DNA from: Ephydatia muelleri
Lineage: Eukaryota; Porifera; Demospongiae; Spongillida; Spongillidae
Assembly (NCBI GenBank): GCA_013339895.1
Contig: JABACO010000007.1
Coordinates: 10,382,456 to 10,446,455 of the forward strand
Length of the DNA: 64,000 bases
Direction of reading: 5' to 3'
The notes under the pieces were generated by a model. It ran no database searches and was not told where the DNA came from. It saw nothing but the letters and a program-made list of their open reading frames with translations. Position 1 is the stretch's first letter, and the number at the start of each line of letters is the position of its first letter. The position numbers and the translations under genes were made by a program. Below, one piece after another: positions 32,641-43,532 of this stretch.

Positions 32641-32814
32641 AGTAACACCAAAGTCAAAGGACAGAAGCCTTTTCACAAACCTAGGCTTGACACTAAGACA
32701 TAAAATAAAAACATCCCATAATGTATCTGAACATACAATTCAACTGAACAAAAAAACTATGCCTTGACACTCTCAATGCACACCCATGTACTATTCACAT
32801 CTGCAGGCCTGGTA

Positions 32815-32873
32815 AGTACAGATGTGCTTCGCTTTTTCCATGGTGATGGCCCTGCACAACAATATAAGGATTT
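32815..32873 (+). pseudogene. Copy D scrap of the unclassified family
   Basis: Encodes DVLRFFHGDGPAQQYKD, identical in its core to the HGDGPAQQYE block of gene A and distinct from the one in gene C just upstream. It lies 50 bp after the stop of gene C and 20 bp before the ZMYM1-like relic. It is a separate fragment, not a duplication of C. Confidence 0.65.
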
Positions 32874-32892
32874 CATTATCATGCGTCTTTCT

Positions 32893-33560
32893 ATTTGCAG
32901 ATGGTGATAACTATAAGATGGGTTGATGGTCAACTCAATGCTCATGAGGAATTCATAGGACTTTACTCATTACCATCAACTGAAGCTGAAATGATCGTAT
33001 CCGTACTTGAACCTATCAATGAAAAAGATTCGCAGTCAATGCTACGATGGTGCCTCAAGCATGAGTGGGATAAAAACCGGTGCTACGAAACAAATCCGTG
33101 ACATTGAACCTCGCGCATTTTATACACATTGCTACGGCCACTCTTTAAACTTGGCAGCAAGTGACACTTTGCAGAAGTGTAAACTGATGAAGAGTGCATT
33201 GGAAGTTACACATGAAATGACAAAACTAATCAAGTGATCCCCATGTAGGGAGCATTTATTCCGAGAGATTAAAGACCAGTTAGCACCTGATTGTCCTGGT
33301 ATCCGAGTATTGTGTCCTACGAGGTGGACAGTGCATGCAGATTCTCTGAAAAGTATTGTGACCAATTACACTGCTTTGGATGAGCTGAGGGATTCTGCTT
33401 CTACCCTTGTTCGAGATACGGAGATGATTGCTCGCATCAGAGGTGTAGCTGCCCAAATGAAAGTGTTTGACTTCTTTTACGGTTTGGTTGTAGGAGAATT
33501 ACTTCTACGACACAGTGATAATCTCAGTCGGACTCTGCAACATAGTAGCATATCAGCAGC
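32893..33560 (+). pseudogene. ZMYM1-like/DUF4371-type hAT relic, 5' part
   Basis: Starts right after a splice-acceptor-like TATTTGCAG and reads RWVDGQLNAHEEFIGLYSLP, AEMIVSVLEP, then after a shift SQCYDGASSMSGIKTGATKQ, IRDIEPRAFYTHCYGHSLNL, CPTRWTVHADSLKSIVTNYT and KVFDFFYGLVVGELLLRHSD. These are the CYDGASSMSG (second acidic residue) and C-x2-H (CYGH) landmarks of ZMYM1-like hAT proteins. The coding sequence is cut after SISAA by the hAT element at 33561 and resumes at 36450. Confidence 0.75.
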
Positions 33561-36449
33561 CAGAGAGAAATTTAGCAGCCGGCCATCGGCCATTTTCCGA
33601 ACATTATAGGAAATTTCCGCCCAAACTTTTATATGCGCGGTACTTTCACCGATCATTTTATTCAGCGATTTCGATACACTTTCGTAGCATTAATAAGTAC
33701 TGTGTTTAGAGAATTGCATATCATTTACATAACTGAACTTGGCCCTCACTGCCTGTGCAAAAGGGCGGTTCGCGGCATACATGTAGCGGGCGGTATACGT
33801 ATACATGTACATGCATAAAGCCTATTAAAATCACGTGCGCAGTTAATTGTTGAGGTTCTTTTGTTGTGTTCACAATGAAGCGATCTGCGTCTCACGTGGA
33901 GATAGAGCCAGAGCCTGAGGGAGAGGTGGAGGTAAAGAGGAAGGTTGTATCTTTGAAAACCTTTCAAAAGTGGCGCACTGAAATGGATCGAGATTTGAAA
34001 ACCATATCTTGGCTCTCTAGTTCAGAGGCGATCGAGAACGGAAAAAAGATTGTAAAGGAATTGAAATGTTCAGTTTGTGCCAAGTTTCGTATCCAGATTA
34101 TGTCTAGAAGGAACTTTAGTGATTATTGGATCACTGGGGCCAGTTCCATTAGAACCAGTAACATTCGTGATCACGCTAAAAGCGATCAGCATCTGCACGC
34201 GATGAGTCTTTTTCAACGAGAACGCTTCGCTTCAAATGGTCCAAGCTCATCAACTGCAGCTGCTCCAATCGTTGTTGCTCTGACAACTCTACAAGATGAT
34301 GAGAGAGCAAGGCTGAGAAAGAAGATGGATGTTGCTTATTTCGTAGCAAAGGAGAAGATGTCATTCCGTAAGTATCCCAGTATTTGCGCGCTTGAGGCTC
34401 GGCATGGTGTGGACTTGGGTACCAATTACGTGACTGCAGCGTATGGAAAGCAATTTACACATTATATTGCACAATCCCTAAGGAATAATTTTAAGTCCTG
34501 TATTCAAAATGTAAAGTTCTTTTCATTACTCTTTGATGCTTCAACAGACGCAGCTAACATTGAAAATGAAATGTTTTTAATAGCATGGTTTGACCGCTGT
34601 GGTGAAAATGAAATGGTGTGCACTAGAACAAGTTTTCTTACAGTTGTTAGGCCATTAGCTGTGACTGCAAATGGTTTAATGGAGGTCTTTAAACATGCAT
34701 TGAGCTGTTTGGACATTAATTCAGTTTCTAAGCAAGAATGTGCAAAGCTGGTTGGGGTAGGAACTGATGGTGCATCAGCTAATATAGCAGCTAGTGGTGG
34801 GTTAAAGGGTTTAGTGGAAAAGGAGTTGCCCTGGATATTTTGGATGTGGTGCTTGGGACATAGACTGGAGCTGGCAATAAAGGGTGCACTACAGCAAACA
34901 TCATTTGACTTAGTGGATGATATGCTTCTTAGGCTTTATCTACTTTATGAGAAATCTAGTAAAAAATGCCGTGAGCTCCAAGAAATTGTAACAGAACTGA
35001 GGGAGTGTTATCATCTTGAAGGTAAGGGAATGCGTCCTATTAGAGCAAATGGTACACGATGGGTATCACATAAATATACTGCTCTTAAACGTATTCTAAT
35101 GAACTATGGTGCATATACAAGCCATCTAGCTTCTCTATCTGTTGATACCTCAGTAAAATCACTTGACAGAGAAAAGCTGAAGTGTTACTATAAAAAATGG
35201 ACAGATGCTAAATATATAATTGGATGCGCTTTTTATGTGGATGTACTATACCCGTGTTCTATTTTGTCTAAAGCTTTGCAAAATGACAACTTAGATATTC
35301 TTTCAGCTCTGACTGGTATATTAAGGGCAATGAAAGAATTGGACAAATTTAGCCTAACAGCAATTGACCAGTGGCCAACATATGCTTCAATTATTGCAAA
35401 ATGTACCCAAGATCCAGACACTGAACATTACCTATATCAGTCTCAAGAGTTGAAGAACTTTACTGCAGCCACGTTGTACTACACCAACCATGCAGCTGAT
35501 ATTTGTGAAAGGGTAAGTGTGTCTATACATTTTACAATACACATTTGACTGATCCTTCCACTCTGATTCCCATGCAGGTAGTTCAGTGCATGAGGACAAG
35601 ATTAGCTTGGACAGAACTTCAATTGTTGAGAGACATCATTTTTATTCTAGCAAGTGAGGGCTGGCAGAAAGCAATTGATGAAAAAGATGACCTAAAAGCT
35701 GTTGACAGAGTCATGGAAAAATTCAAAATTCCATTACAAGCAGCAAATGTTGTTGTTGAAGAAATACATGCTGAATTTGATGTCTTGATACAACATGCTA
35801 CACAATACATCTCATTATCAACAATGAACTATCATGCAGTATGGTGGAGGTTATTTCATGCTCCAGCAGCATCAGAATGGTCAAATATTTTGTCCCTAGT
35901 AGAACTTTTGTTTTCTTTACCAGCAAGCAATGGAAAAGTGGAACGTGTTTTTTCTCAAATGAAGGAAATAAAGAGAAATAAGAGATCCTTATTGTCAAAT
36001 GAAACACTGGATGACCTTCTTCTAATCTCCACAGCTGAAATATCAATGACACAATTTGATGCTGACCCAGCTATTAAACTATGGTGGAACGATAAAGTAC
36101 GAAGGCCAGTTCGCAAAGTGAAAGTTCCTGGAAGTGCCGAAGAACTGGATGAATCAGATGATTCATCCAGTTCTTCAGATTCAGAAGACAACAGCATGCA
36201 TTTACTTAGTGACTGGGATAGTATTGTGCAATGTAATGATTTGTAACTGGTGATTTCTTAAAACACTTTTACCTCCGTGTGCATCACATAATATTACTCA
36301 GTGCATGCAGTATTACGGCTACAATAAACACGGTAAAGAGTTGCATAATGAAATCTTATAATGGCCGACCATTTCCTAAAAAGGCCTACCAAATTCAAAT
36401 ATTGCTGGCCATTTGGCCTAACAAGTTCCATTTCTTAAATTTCACTCTG
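33561..36449 (+). mobile_element. Complete hAT DNA transposon
   Basis: Bounded by 16-bp terminal inverted repeats (CAGAGAGAAATTTAG at left; complement of CAGAGTGAAATTTAAG at right), which fit the hAT terminal consensus YARNG. AGCAGC is duplicated at 33555-33560 and 36450-36455. Removing the element rejoins the interrupted ZMYM1-like reading frame (SISAA then EGQT), which confirms the boundaries. hAT elements usually make 8-bp duplications; only 6 are identical here and the flanking positions differ. It contains one spliced gene. Confidence 0.85.
33875..36246 (+). CDS. hAT transposase, intact, two exons
   Basis: Exon 1 33875-35512, intron 35513-35577 (GTAAGTGT...CATGCAG, 65 bp), exon 2 35578-36246; joined it is open for 768 residues. 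The ATG is at MKRSASHVEIEP. A BED-like zinc finger uses C65, C68, H100 and H106. The catalytic core shows LLFDASTDAAN (first D), VGTDGASANI (second D) and the CLGH C-x2-H motif. The C-terminal dimerisation block LFSLPASNGKVERVFSQMKE carries the catalytic E, followed by a Ser/Asp tail. No frameshift or stop was found, unlike every other element here, so it may be recently active. The enzyme would cut and paste its own TIR-flanked element in the nucleus. Confidence 0.88.
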
Positions 36450-36495
36450 AGCAGCTGAGGGGCAGACTGCTAGATTGACTGTTGGGCTGATCACT
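36450..36495 (+). pseudogene. ZMYM1-like hAT relic, resumed part
   Basis: After the duplicated AGCAGC the frame continues TGAGGGGCAGACTGC, reading EGQT, as in ZMYM1-like proteins after SAA. It then fades where gypsy pol begins. Confidence 0.6.
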
Positions 36496-36509
36496 ACGCA
36501 GAAAGTGCT

Positions 36510-37135
36510 AGTCCCACCCAAATATAAAAAGGAAATTATGGTTCGAGCATTGGACGGCGGTCGAGGGTGAATCGATCATAGAAAGCAACCCGTCCATGTC
36601 CCATGGAGTCACAGTCGTGCGTGCTATTGTGTGCCTGAAAAATGGTTTGATATCTCTCCGGATCTTGAATCCTCGAAACTGCAGCATCCCATTGAAGAAA
36701 GGAACAGCGTTTGCTAGGATGGAGCACATCAAAGGGCCTGTTGTGAATCTCTCTGCAGTGAGAGGAACTGACATATCAACAGCAGCACAGGAAACCCTGT
36801 GGTCCTTGGTGTCGAATGTGTGGGATCATTTAAGTGTGCCGAAAAGGAACATTTATTTACATTGTTATGTGAGTATGTGGACGTGTTTTCATTTAGCAGC
36901 ACCGATTTGGGCAGAACGTCCATTCTTCGACATCACATTAATACAGGTGACGAAGCCCCTGTTCATCTCCCTCCACGACGCGTGCCCCAAGCACGAAGAG
37001 AAGAAGTGCGTCGCCTTTTGCGAGAAATGCTGGAAAGTGGAGTCGTCGAACTTTCAGATGGACCATGGTCATCCCCAGTCGTCCTCGCACAGAAAAAGGA
37101 TGGGTCCCTCTGCTTCCTCGTGGTGTTTGAGTAGG
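36510..37135 (+). pseudogene. Ty3/gypsy Pol fragment (RT amino end)
   Basis: Encodes SIIESNPSMSHGVTVVRAIV, LISLRILNPRNCSIPLKKG, then after a shift LLCEYVDVFSFSSTDLGRTS, LRHHINTGDEAPVHLPPRRV, MLESGVVELSDGPWSSPVVL and AQKKDGSLCF. This is the beginning of a gypsy Pol RT up to the KKDG block. It ends there, before any catalytic residue, and no LTR is seen. It is not the Gmr1-like family, whose equivalent reads LVKKKDGTLRFCIDF. Confidence 0.75.
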
Positions 37136-37739
37136 ACACACTTGGTTAGTGTTTTTTTTTTTGTTGGGAAATAGCTGAAGAGGCGGAACTGCAGAGAATG
37201 GTCCAAACCATGGTGGAGAAGGCGTTGGAAGAGGAAAGGGCAAAGACAACAAGCAGACTTCAGTCATCGTCTGGTAGGAGTATACCCTCTTCCCTTTAGT
37301 TCTTGATCTCCCCACTGGGGACGGCCCATTACAGTATGTGACAATAAAATTTAGTTGCACCATACGGTTGCTCTTCAATTCGATAGTCAACCAAAGTACG
37401 GTTGTATGGGAGCTATTTGAAAGTGACCTTTTGTTTTTGCCGGAATGTCATCTTCCATTCTGCTTTGCAGAAACTCTCTTTCGTTTGCCCTGTATGGCTG
37501 GATTCATATTGCATCCGCTTTGAAAACTTGTGTCAACCTATCAAATTGGAGTGATTTCATGAATGAACAGCAGCTGTTAATATTCAATTACGATGCTTTC
37601 GCTACACAAGATCACAGCGACCTGGACTCGTAAGACCATTGTAGAGTGTACATTATCGTTTTCACAACATGCTATAGCTATTAATTATGTATATAGCTGC
37701 TTGGATATCAGATTTTTAATCCGCAACTGCTTTTCACAG
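37136..37739. other. No gene recognised
   Basis: Contains a T-run, an acidic/glutamine-rich segment near 37175-37275 that could be retroelement-derived (AEEAELQRMVQTMVEKALEE), and otherwise no feature. Confidence 0.4.
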
Positions 37740-38370
37740 CTTCTACTCACGTGCTCGTACACTTTTTGTCTGACAACACTATTGTGATAGTGCCTTTGAC
37801 GAGGGTTACACAGGTCGACAACAAAGTGTTGAAAAGAGTCAAATGTCTCGTCAAATGGACTGACAGAGTGCAGTATGAGGCTACTGTTAAAGCAATATGT
37901 AAGCAGCAGACATTCGCTAAGCAACGTGTTTACATTCTTGTGTGTATTAAATGTAGAGAAGATGTAGTTCATCCAAGACAACATGATGCTATGCAGAAGT
38001 GACAAAAGTGAAAGGGATGAGGAAGATGCAGAGTGGAAAGCAACACAGGGTACAGAAAGAGACACTTTTGTAGTTGAGGAAGATGACGTAGCAACAGAGG
38101 TATGTATGCATGTAGTATATCAGCTTTCTTCAAGCACGTGCCTTAACTATCTGTGTTGTATAAGGTACTGCAAGGTAAAGACTAAAAGCTGCAGCACAAA
38201 AAAATCTGCATTAAAGGCGGAAGCGAGCCAGATAAACGAGGAACTCATGGAGGTACATGTAGGAGCATTGATATTGTTTCTTTATACAGCAGGTGCCTCT
38301 GCTAGCAACTCCAGGCCTTGACAAGGACAACAAAACAGACGCAAGTTTCAAGGCAACTGAGTTGGAGGTA
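37740..38370 (+). other. Possible multi-exon gene fragment
   Basis: Four open segments are bounded by plausible splice signals. 37751-37892 reads VHFLSDNTIVIVPLTRV and KCLVKWTDRVQYEATVKAI before GTAAGC. About 38003-38098 reads SDKSERDEEDAEWKATQGTE and FVVEEDDVATE before GTATGT. 38170-38255 is lysine-rich (KSALKAEASQINEELME). 38290-38366 follows TATACAGCAG and reads VPLLATPGLDKDNK before GTAGTA. The first resembles the start of BEN-domain-type or chromo-like proteins, but I cannot name the gene and phases were not all consistent. It is the best host-gene candidate in the window. Confidence 0.35.
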
Positions 38371-40829
38371 GTAATTTATTAATGTTGACATAAACGTTGC
38401 TAACTGTACTGATTGTCAGAAATCGAGCAGTATAGAAGAGTTTTTGAAAGTTCATTTTCAACAGGAGGTCCATAGAAAGGCATATTTCGTGTAAGAATTG
38501 CATGAGGTACATTGACTGTGTTAACGCATATGGATTATTACATGTTCAACAAAAAGCTACTGTTCTTATTCTAAAGCCTCAATCGGCCTCTACAATTCAA
38601 GGTCGCCTGTGGCATCAATCCTGAACAGTTCACTGGCTATAACAAGCCCAGAAGGTAGAAAAGTAAAAAGAAAACATAATTACCTATCAATCACATGATT
38701 TCATCTGTCAAGCAGCTAACTAACTACTGTGGTTGAAGAAGAAATAAAGGTGAATAACTTGTACATTTAATAAATTACAATTTGCATGCATGGATTACTA
38801 GAGGATGCTGGCTGGCAAATCCACATTTCCATGTGCAAGAAATGAAAAAGGTGTGGATCCCTAAAGGTTAATTGAACAAAGTATCAATGGCAGAGGCGAT
38901 ACCGACTGATCCTGCCCATTTGGCTGTAAATCTGCTGATCGTATTTTTTTGTAAAGAGCTGGACTCTGGGAACTGCACGCCGTCACCAGGCAGTCAGCTA
39001 CTCAATCCTGCCATTATCCAAGGCATTCGATGTAAACAAGTAATACATGAATAATGCATTATACTTCATTTAATACACAATTGCAGTACACGTGTAACCA
39101 GCAGCTGATTTGAATGAAGAAAAAGCAAGGTGGAAAATGTTGCTTCACATCAATTTGAATTCCAAGTGTTGCAATGTTTGAGCCAGTCTACTGACTGCCT
39201 CGAATAGATCTGATTTAGAGAGCATTCCCAGCAGCAGCAAACATGTGGACACTTCAGCTTGAATGATTTGTGTGTGCTTGCAGACCTGAATGAAAGTAAT
39301 TATTAATGCACAACGCTAGCTAGTGCGCTGAGTCGTGCATGCGGTAAATTGCGCTACAAACAAAATCGCATTATGAACAGCGCGATTAAGAATTGTAGCG
39401 CAATTGATCATGAAACGCGCTGCCATAGGCCACTCTGATGCGTAACAGCGCGATTAAGCGCAATAAGTGCGCTAGAGATGAATAGTGTGAATGTGACTTG
39501 TGATTGCCCCTTGTGCCATTAAGTGTGGTTTATCGTGACTTTTTCCCTCAGGAAGACATACTAAATATTAATTACAATTGTTAATTCCACAAGTCTATCT
39601 GATTTGCAAGGTGAACGATAATTTTATGTGTTCTGTAGCTGTTGCATATTAGTGAATAATTGGCTCATACAGTTTACAAGTGGAAAAAACTTGTTGAAAG
39701 ACTAAGCAAGCACTTGCAATAGATGGAAATTATGATAATACTGCAATGCACTCCGAATGCATTTGCAAACCTCTCTGCAAGCTGACTATAAGGTCATCCA
39801 AGCCTGCAGTATCAGTGGTATGCCCACAATGCTGAAGTATGCAGTAGGATGAAATAAGATTCAAATATATTATAAAGCATATTGAAATATAAAATATTTG
39901 TGAGCACTTCCACAAAACTACCAAAGGGAGAATGTTGAACTCCATTAGTGTCTGGCCAAGCACACTGATGAAGCATATCCAGGTCATTGCAATAATGTAT
40001 AAAGGGCTTGCAACAAATGACGGTCCATTGTAAAAGAATTGGCCAACACCCTGCAGATGCTAGGTGTGTCACGGCAGAAGAGCATTTGTTAGAAACCATG
40101 TGCACAAGTGTTTGCAGGCAAGAATCCTAACTAAAATACAAACTAGCACATTATATACCCATACTCATCAATTTCAGATCTCAAGCATTGAAGCCCTTTG
40201 TGCCTCAATGGTTGCAATGCAGAACGAATTCTTGTATCTAACCTAAGTGATGTGATGGCCACTGCAACCATTTGTCTATTGCCATGAATGGTATGGTATG
40301 ATAGCAACTAATCAAGGAATACAATGCCAGTCAAACTTGGTAGGTAAAATACATCAGTTCAAAGAGTTTGCTAAAAATTGGATCTTTGCTTTCAATAGCC
40401 ACAACTGTAGATAGCTTTATGGAGAGTTTCAGGAAAGCATTTCAAAAAGCCACTACTCCCATCAAGATTCACCTCCTGGAAGACCATAATTACAATCGGC
40501 CAATAAAATGCGTGTTGGCTTTGGTCTTCTTGGAGAGTAGGGTGCCGAATCTATACATGCAAAGTTCAATTCCCTGCTTTTTAATTCTTCACCCCACGTC
40601 ACATACCACCACCAAAAAGAGGAAGCAGTAACTTTAATTCCTTTCACTCGCACATGTACTCGTACATGGTATATCAATATAGGAGTGTAAAAATGCCACC
40701 ACTTGATGACACACAACTTCTCCAGAATTATCATTCTCGATTTCAGAAAATAAGAAAAGGGTACTTTGAGGACATGACTACAGAAAGTAGCCATGACCCA
40801 CTATGAAAACATAATCAGAGACAGAACCG
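38371..40829. other. Gene-poor stretch
   Basis: AT-rich sequence without recognisable coding domains. Near 39330-39470 a short motif GCGCGATTAAG recurs with variants. Small open frames at 38872-39054 and 40368-40631 show no domain. Confidence 0.4.
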
Positions 40830-41026
40830 AAAACATTGGAGAAATACAAAAAGAACGCTTGAAACGATAAACAAACCATCTCTGAATGAGCGTCAGACCA
40901 AAGTTCTATGGGGCACGTACAAGCAGCTCCTCAAATCTGCTACAGAAGAGGCCAGAAAGGTCCAACTTGAAAGGGCGCAGACGTCAGAGCAGAAGCTGAG
41001 AGGTAGAGGACCACAGACAAAAAGAC

Positions 41027-41063
<37 letters not shown>

Positions 41064-41415
41064 GATGCAGACAAAAATCATTGTCTCAACGAAACAGCAC
41101 CCCTGAAAGGGGAGAAGACGACATAAGAAACCACCCACCAGACGAGCACCACGCCGTGGGTACCCAAACGCACCCAGGGGAAACAAAGAAACCCAAGAGA
41201 AGAAAGCCAGAAAGTAGATATAGACTGAGACGTTTCACTACAAAATGTAATGTGTGTCACAAACATGACAATATTGTCAACTTGTCCTCACACCGCCTCA
41301 CTAACACAGAGTCAGACATACTCTCCAAAGGACTTAGCTTTATACCATATACCCCCACATCAATAAGGTTACAGACAATGAAATCACAGACTTTGTCAAA
41401 AAACTGAGGTTTAGG
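40830..41415 (+). pseudogene. Penelope-like element N-terminal fragment (tentative)
   Basis: A lysine-rich, broken lead-in with the AC microsatellite is followed by SRYRLRRFTTKCNVCHK, DNIVNLSSHRLTNTESDILS and KGLSFIPYTPTSIR, then in another frame NEITDFVKKLRFRY. The block VNLSSH-x-L-x5-E-x3-LSKGLSFIPTP followed by DFxxFxxxLRxxY is one I associate with RT proteins of the Penelope-like kind, just before the RT core. The RT itself is missing. The family name is from memory and uncertain. Confidence 0.45.
41031..41060. repeat. (CA)15 microsatellite
   Basis: Fifteen uninterrupted CA units within the tentative Penelope-like fragment. Confidence 0.95.
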
Positions 41416-42355
41416 TACTGATAAACTGTCAACCTCTGACCAGCTATCTGCTAACAGCATCACAACCTTTGCACAGCCATCTACTAGTTACTTAAATACC
41501 TCTGATGAGCCATCTACCAGCTACTTCTCTACCTCTGATGAGGGCCCATCTACCGGCTATTTCTAATAGGAAAATCCAAACCTAACACATCAATTCTTCA
41601 GTTCAAGTTAGCTTTAGCATGCTGTCCTCTGGTTCATTGTATGATTCTTGTATCACTGAACCAATTGCCTCACATCTATAATGTTGTGCTTAAATAAATA
41701 CAGTTTAAGGTACTTAAACCTAGTTAACCGACCACCGCGCCTCATTACCAAGACGATCACGTGAGACGTGACACGCATGCGCATGTCAGTAGTGCGTCTC
41801 ATTGCGAAGCGGTGGGGGATCAAAGCAGAATAATTTTCTTATGGAGGAGCCGGCACCTTTTAACGAAGACCAAAGAAAATGGATCACCGAGTACATGGCC
41901 AAAGCTCTGAAGCCAACGGAACCATCCATCTCAGATTCTGCGTCAACATTGTAAACCCAATCGGACGGTTAGTGCGGGTAGGGTACATTATCCACGCGAG
42001 CATCTACTAGGATGATACCCATTTAGCACGAACCATTCCATCAATTGGCTACCGAATGCGGCTTTCATGCTCAAGAATCAAAAAAAAAAAAAAATAGTTG
42101 TCACCTCCAGCCATGTGGCACAGTAATTCGAAATCATGTACGGGGGGGGGCTCCATGTTTCATATTACAGGGGACGTAATTCATGTAGTTGGGTGTTTCC
42201 CATTCTTTGTAACACCATTGGATAAGCGGGGGGGGGGGGGGCAATGCAGTCTCACAACCTATTTAGAGGCCCAGGTATCGCTCCCTTCGTTGTTCAATTG
42301 CATGGTACGTAGTCTCCTTGATAATAGACCCCATTAATTGGGCGAATAGGTCTGT
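41416..42355. other. Left flank of DIRS copy 2; one small ORF
   Basis: Includes a 37-codon ORF at 41841-41954 (+), MEEPAPFNEDQRKWITEYMA, ending at TAA, which looks like the start of a retroelement gag; whether it belongs to DIRS copy 2 is unknown. G tracts lie near 42142 and 42230. CTACTTCTCTACCTCTGATGA-like triplet-spaced repeats lie near 41480-41570. Confidence 0.4.
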
Positions 42356-42558
42356 TCGTTGGATATCCCTCTACTCGTTGGGCATCGGCCTGCTCGTTGG
42401 GCATTGGCCCGTTTGTTGGGCATCGGCCCGCTCGTTGGGCATCGGCTTGCTCGTTGGGCATAGGCCCGTTTGTTGGGCATCGGCCCGTTTGTTGGGCATC
42501 GGACCGTTTGTTGGGCATCGGCCCACTCGTTGGGCATCGACCCGCCCGTTAGGCACCC
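42356..42558. repeat. 19-bp minisatellite, second locus
   Basis: About ten copies of GTTGGGCATCGGCCCGCTC, the reverse complement of the unit at 2941-3081. It ends 17 bp before the truncated gypsy LTR. Confidence 0.9.
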
Positions 42559-42575
42559 ATACATTGGTGGAATGC

Positions 42576-42805
42576 GTATACATTAATGCAGGCCAATAGC
42601 TCAGAGAACTCTCAATCTCATCATGTTCATCTATCTTTCCAACATACGTGATATACATACACATATCACCAATACGTGACTAACTTTAACCTCAAGTTCA
42701 TATTACAACACTTTAGTTCAACCTTTTGAATGCAGCCTTGTTGACAGGTTACTGTCTCTCAATTGTTGCACTCCGGACCTTTAGGACTGGCTGGCTTCCC
42801 TGACA
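42576..42805 (-). repeat. 3' LTR of Gmr1-like element, truncated
   Basis: Nearly identical to 47308-47535; element-strand start TGTCAGGGAAGCC. Its last ~73 bp (element sense) are missing at the 42576 boundary. Confidence 0.85.
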
Positions 42806-43451
42806 CTCCTTCCACCTCCTCCTTCGACTCACTAGTCGCGTCAACAAAGTACCGGGATAGCGCGTCAGTATTTCCGTTCTTCTGACCAGTCCGATACTGG
42901 ACGGAGTATTGATACGGTTGAAGAGCCAGGCTCCAGCGAGTTAGTCTCCCGTTATTCTCTTTGAGGCGATCCAGCCATTCCAGTGACCGATGGTCAGTCT
43001 GTATCACGAAGGGACGACCCAGTAGGTACACCCGAAACGTCTGGATACCCAGGATAATCGCCAAACATTCTTTTTCCACTGTGGAGTATTTTTCCTCTCG
43101 AGGCAGTAGCTTTCTGCTATAGTACGCAACCGGGTGCTCTTCATCGTCTCCACCAACTTGGCTCAACACAGCTCCAATGGCCCGTCCGGAGGCATCTGTT
43201 TGTAGTACAAACGGTAGGGAGAAGTCGGGAGATCTCAAAATCGGCTCGCAACATAGACAGTCCTTCAGTCGGTTGAAGGCACTATCGCACTCTGCAGTCC
43301 ACTGCACATGGTTTGGAGCGTTCTTTCTTGTCAAATCTGTCAACTGGGCAGCGATTTCAGCATACTCTTGGATAAACTTTCTGTAATATCCAGTTAGTCC
43401 GAGGAAAGTTCTTACATCGGACTTTGTGGTGGGTACCTGGAACTGCTTCAC
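42759..43451 (-). pseudogene. Gmr1-like RNase H and RT connection
   Basis: Reads SDVRTFLGLTGYYRKFIQEY, the RT-RNase H connection, then LPFVLQTDASGRAIGAVLSQ (first catalytic D), YSTVEKECLAIILGIQTFR (E), FVIQTDHRSLEWL (D) and YRTGQKNGNTDALSRY (terminal D), a complete RNase H. It is separated from the RT by a frameshift near 43460-43530 and ends at a stop inside the 3' LTR. No integrase follows, confirming the unusual pol order. Confidence 0.88.
42806..42825 (-). promoter_or_regulatory. Polypurine tract
   Basis: On the element strand, GAAGGAGGAGGTGGAAGGAG directly precedes the LTR start TGTCAGGG. It is the expected plus-strand primer of reverse transcription. Confidence 0.8.
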
Positions 43452-43532
43452 GGAATCAACCTTGGAATGTTCAGCCAGGCCGCACGAGCCCCTCCCCTAC
43501 CACATGACCAAGGTATGAGCATCGTGACATCG

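Larger units (their letters stand above)
29788..32767 (+). pseudogene. Unclassified DDE-like candidate transposase, copy C
   Basis: Reads MECNFARTAIKELLQEHK, FNKRWHPQTRRDQY, then a long 21-bp repeat where A and B have the cysteine/HTH region, CGEIQLGIPV, FFKTWHDHAQIAGHSHFL, IYDPAFYC, FHGDGPARQFEAGTMLG, a damaged zinc cluster, ERQEFILAGKAW, a SAP-like LSAKQLRTEMKIHGLK, STEPLHDVRSHIANIID, NITFMHSMLCNKLFP and LRSINTEHQEHLF. It ends in a Ser/Thr/Pro tail with 75-bp repeats. All three candidate acids are present. At least seven frame changes or stops make it a pseudogene. It is closer to A than to B in the HGDGPA block. Confidence 0.7.

Noticed and set aside
33866-33874. hAT transposase start nine bases upstream (GTG codon)
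   Set aside because: The first ATG in frame is at 33875; a GTG start is unlikely in a eukaryotic nuclear gene.
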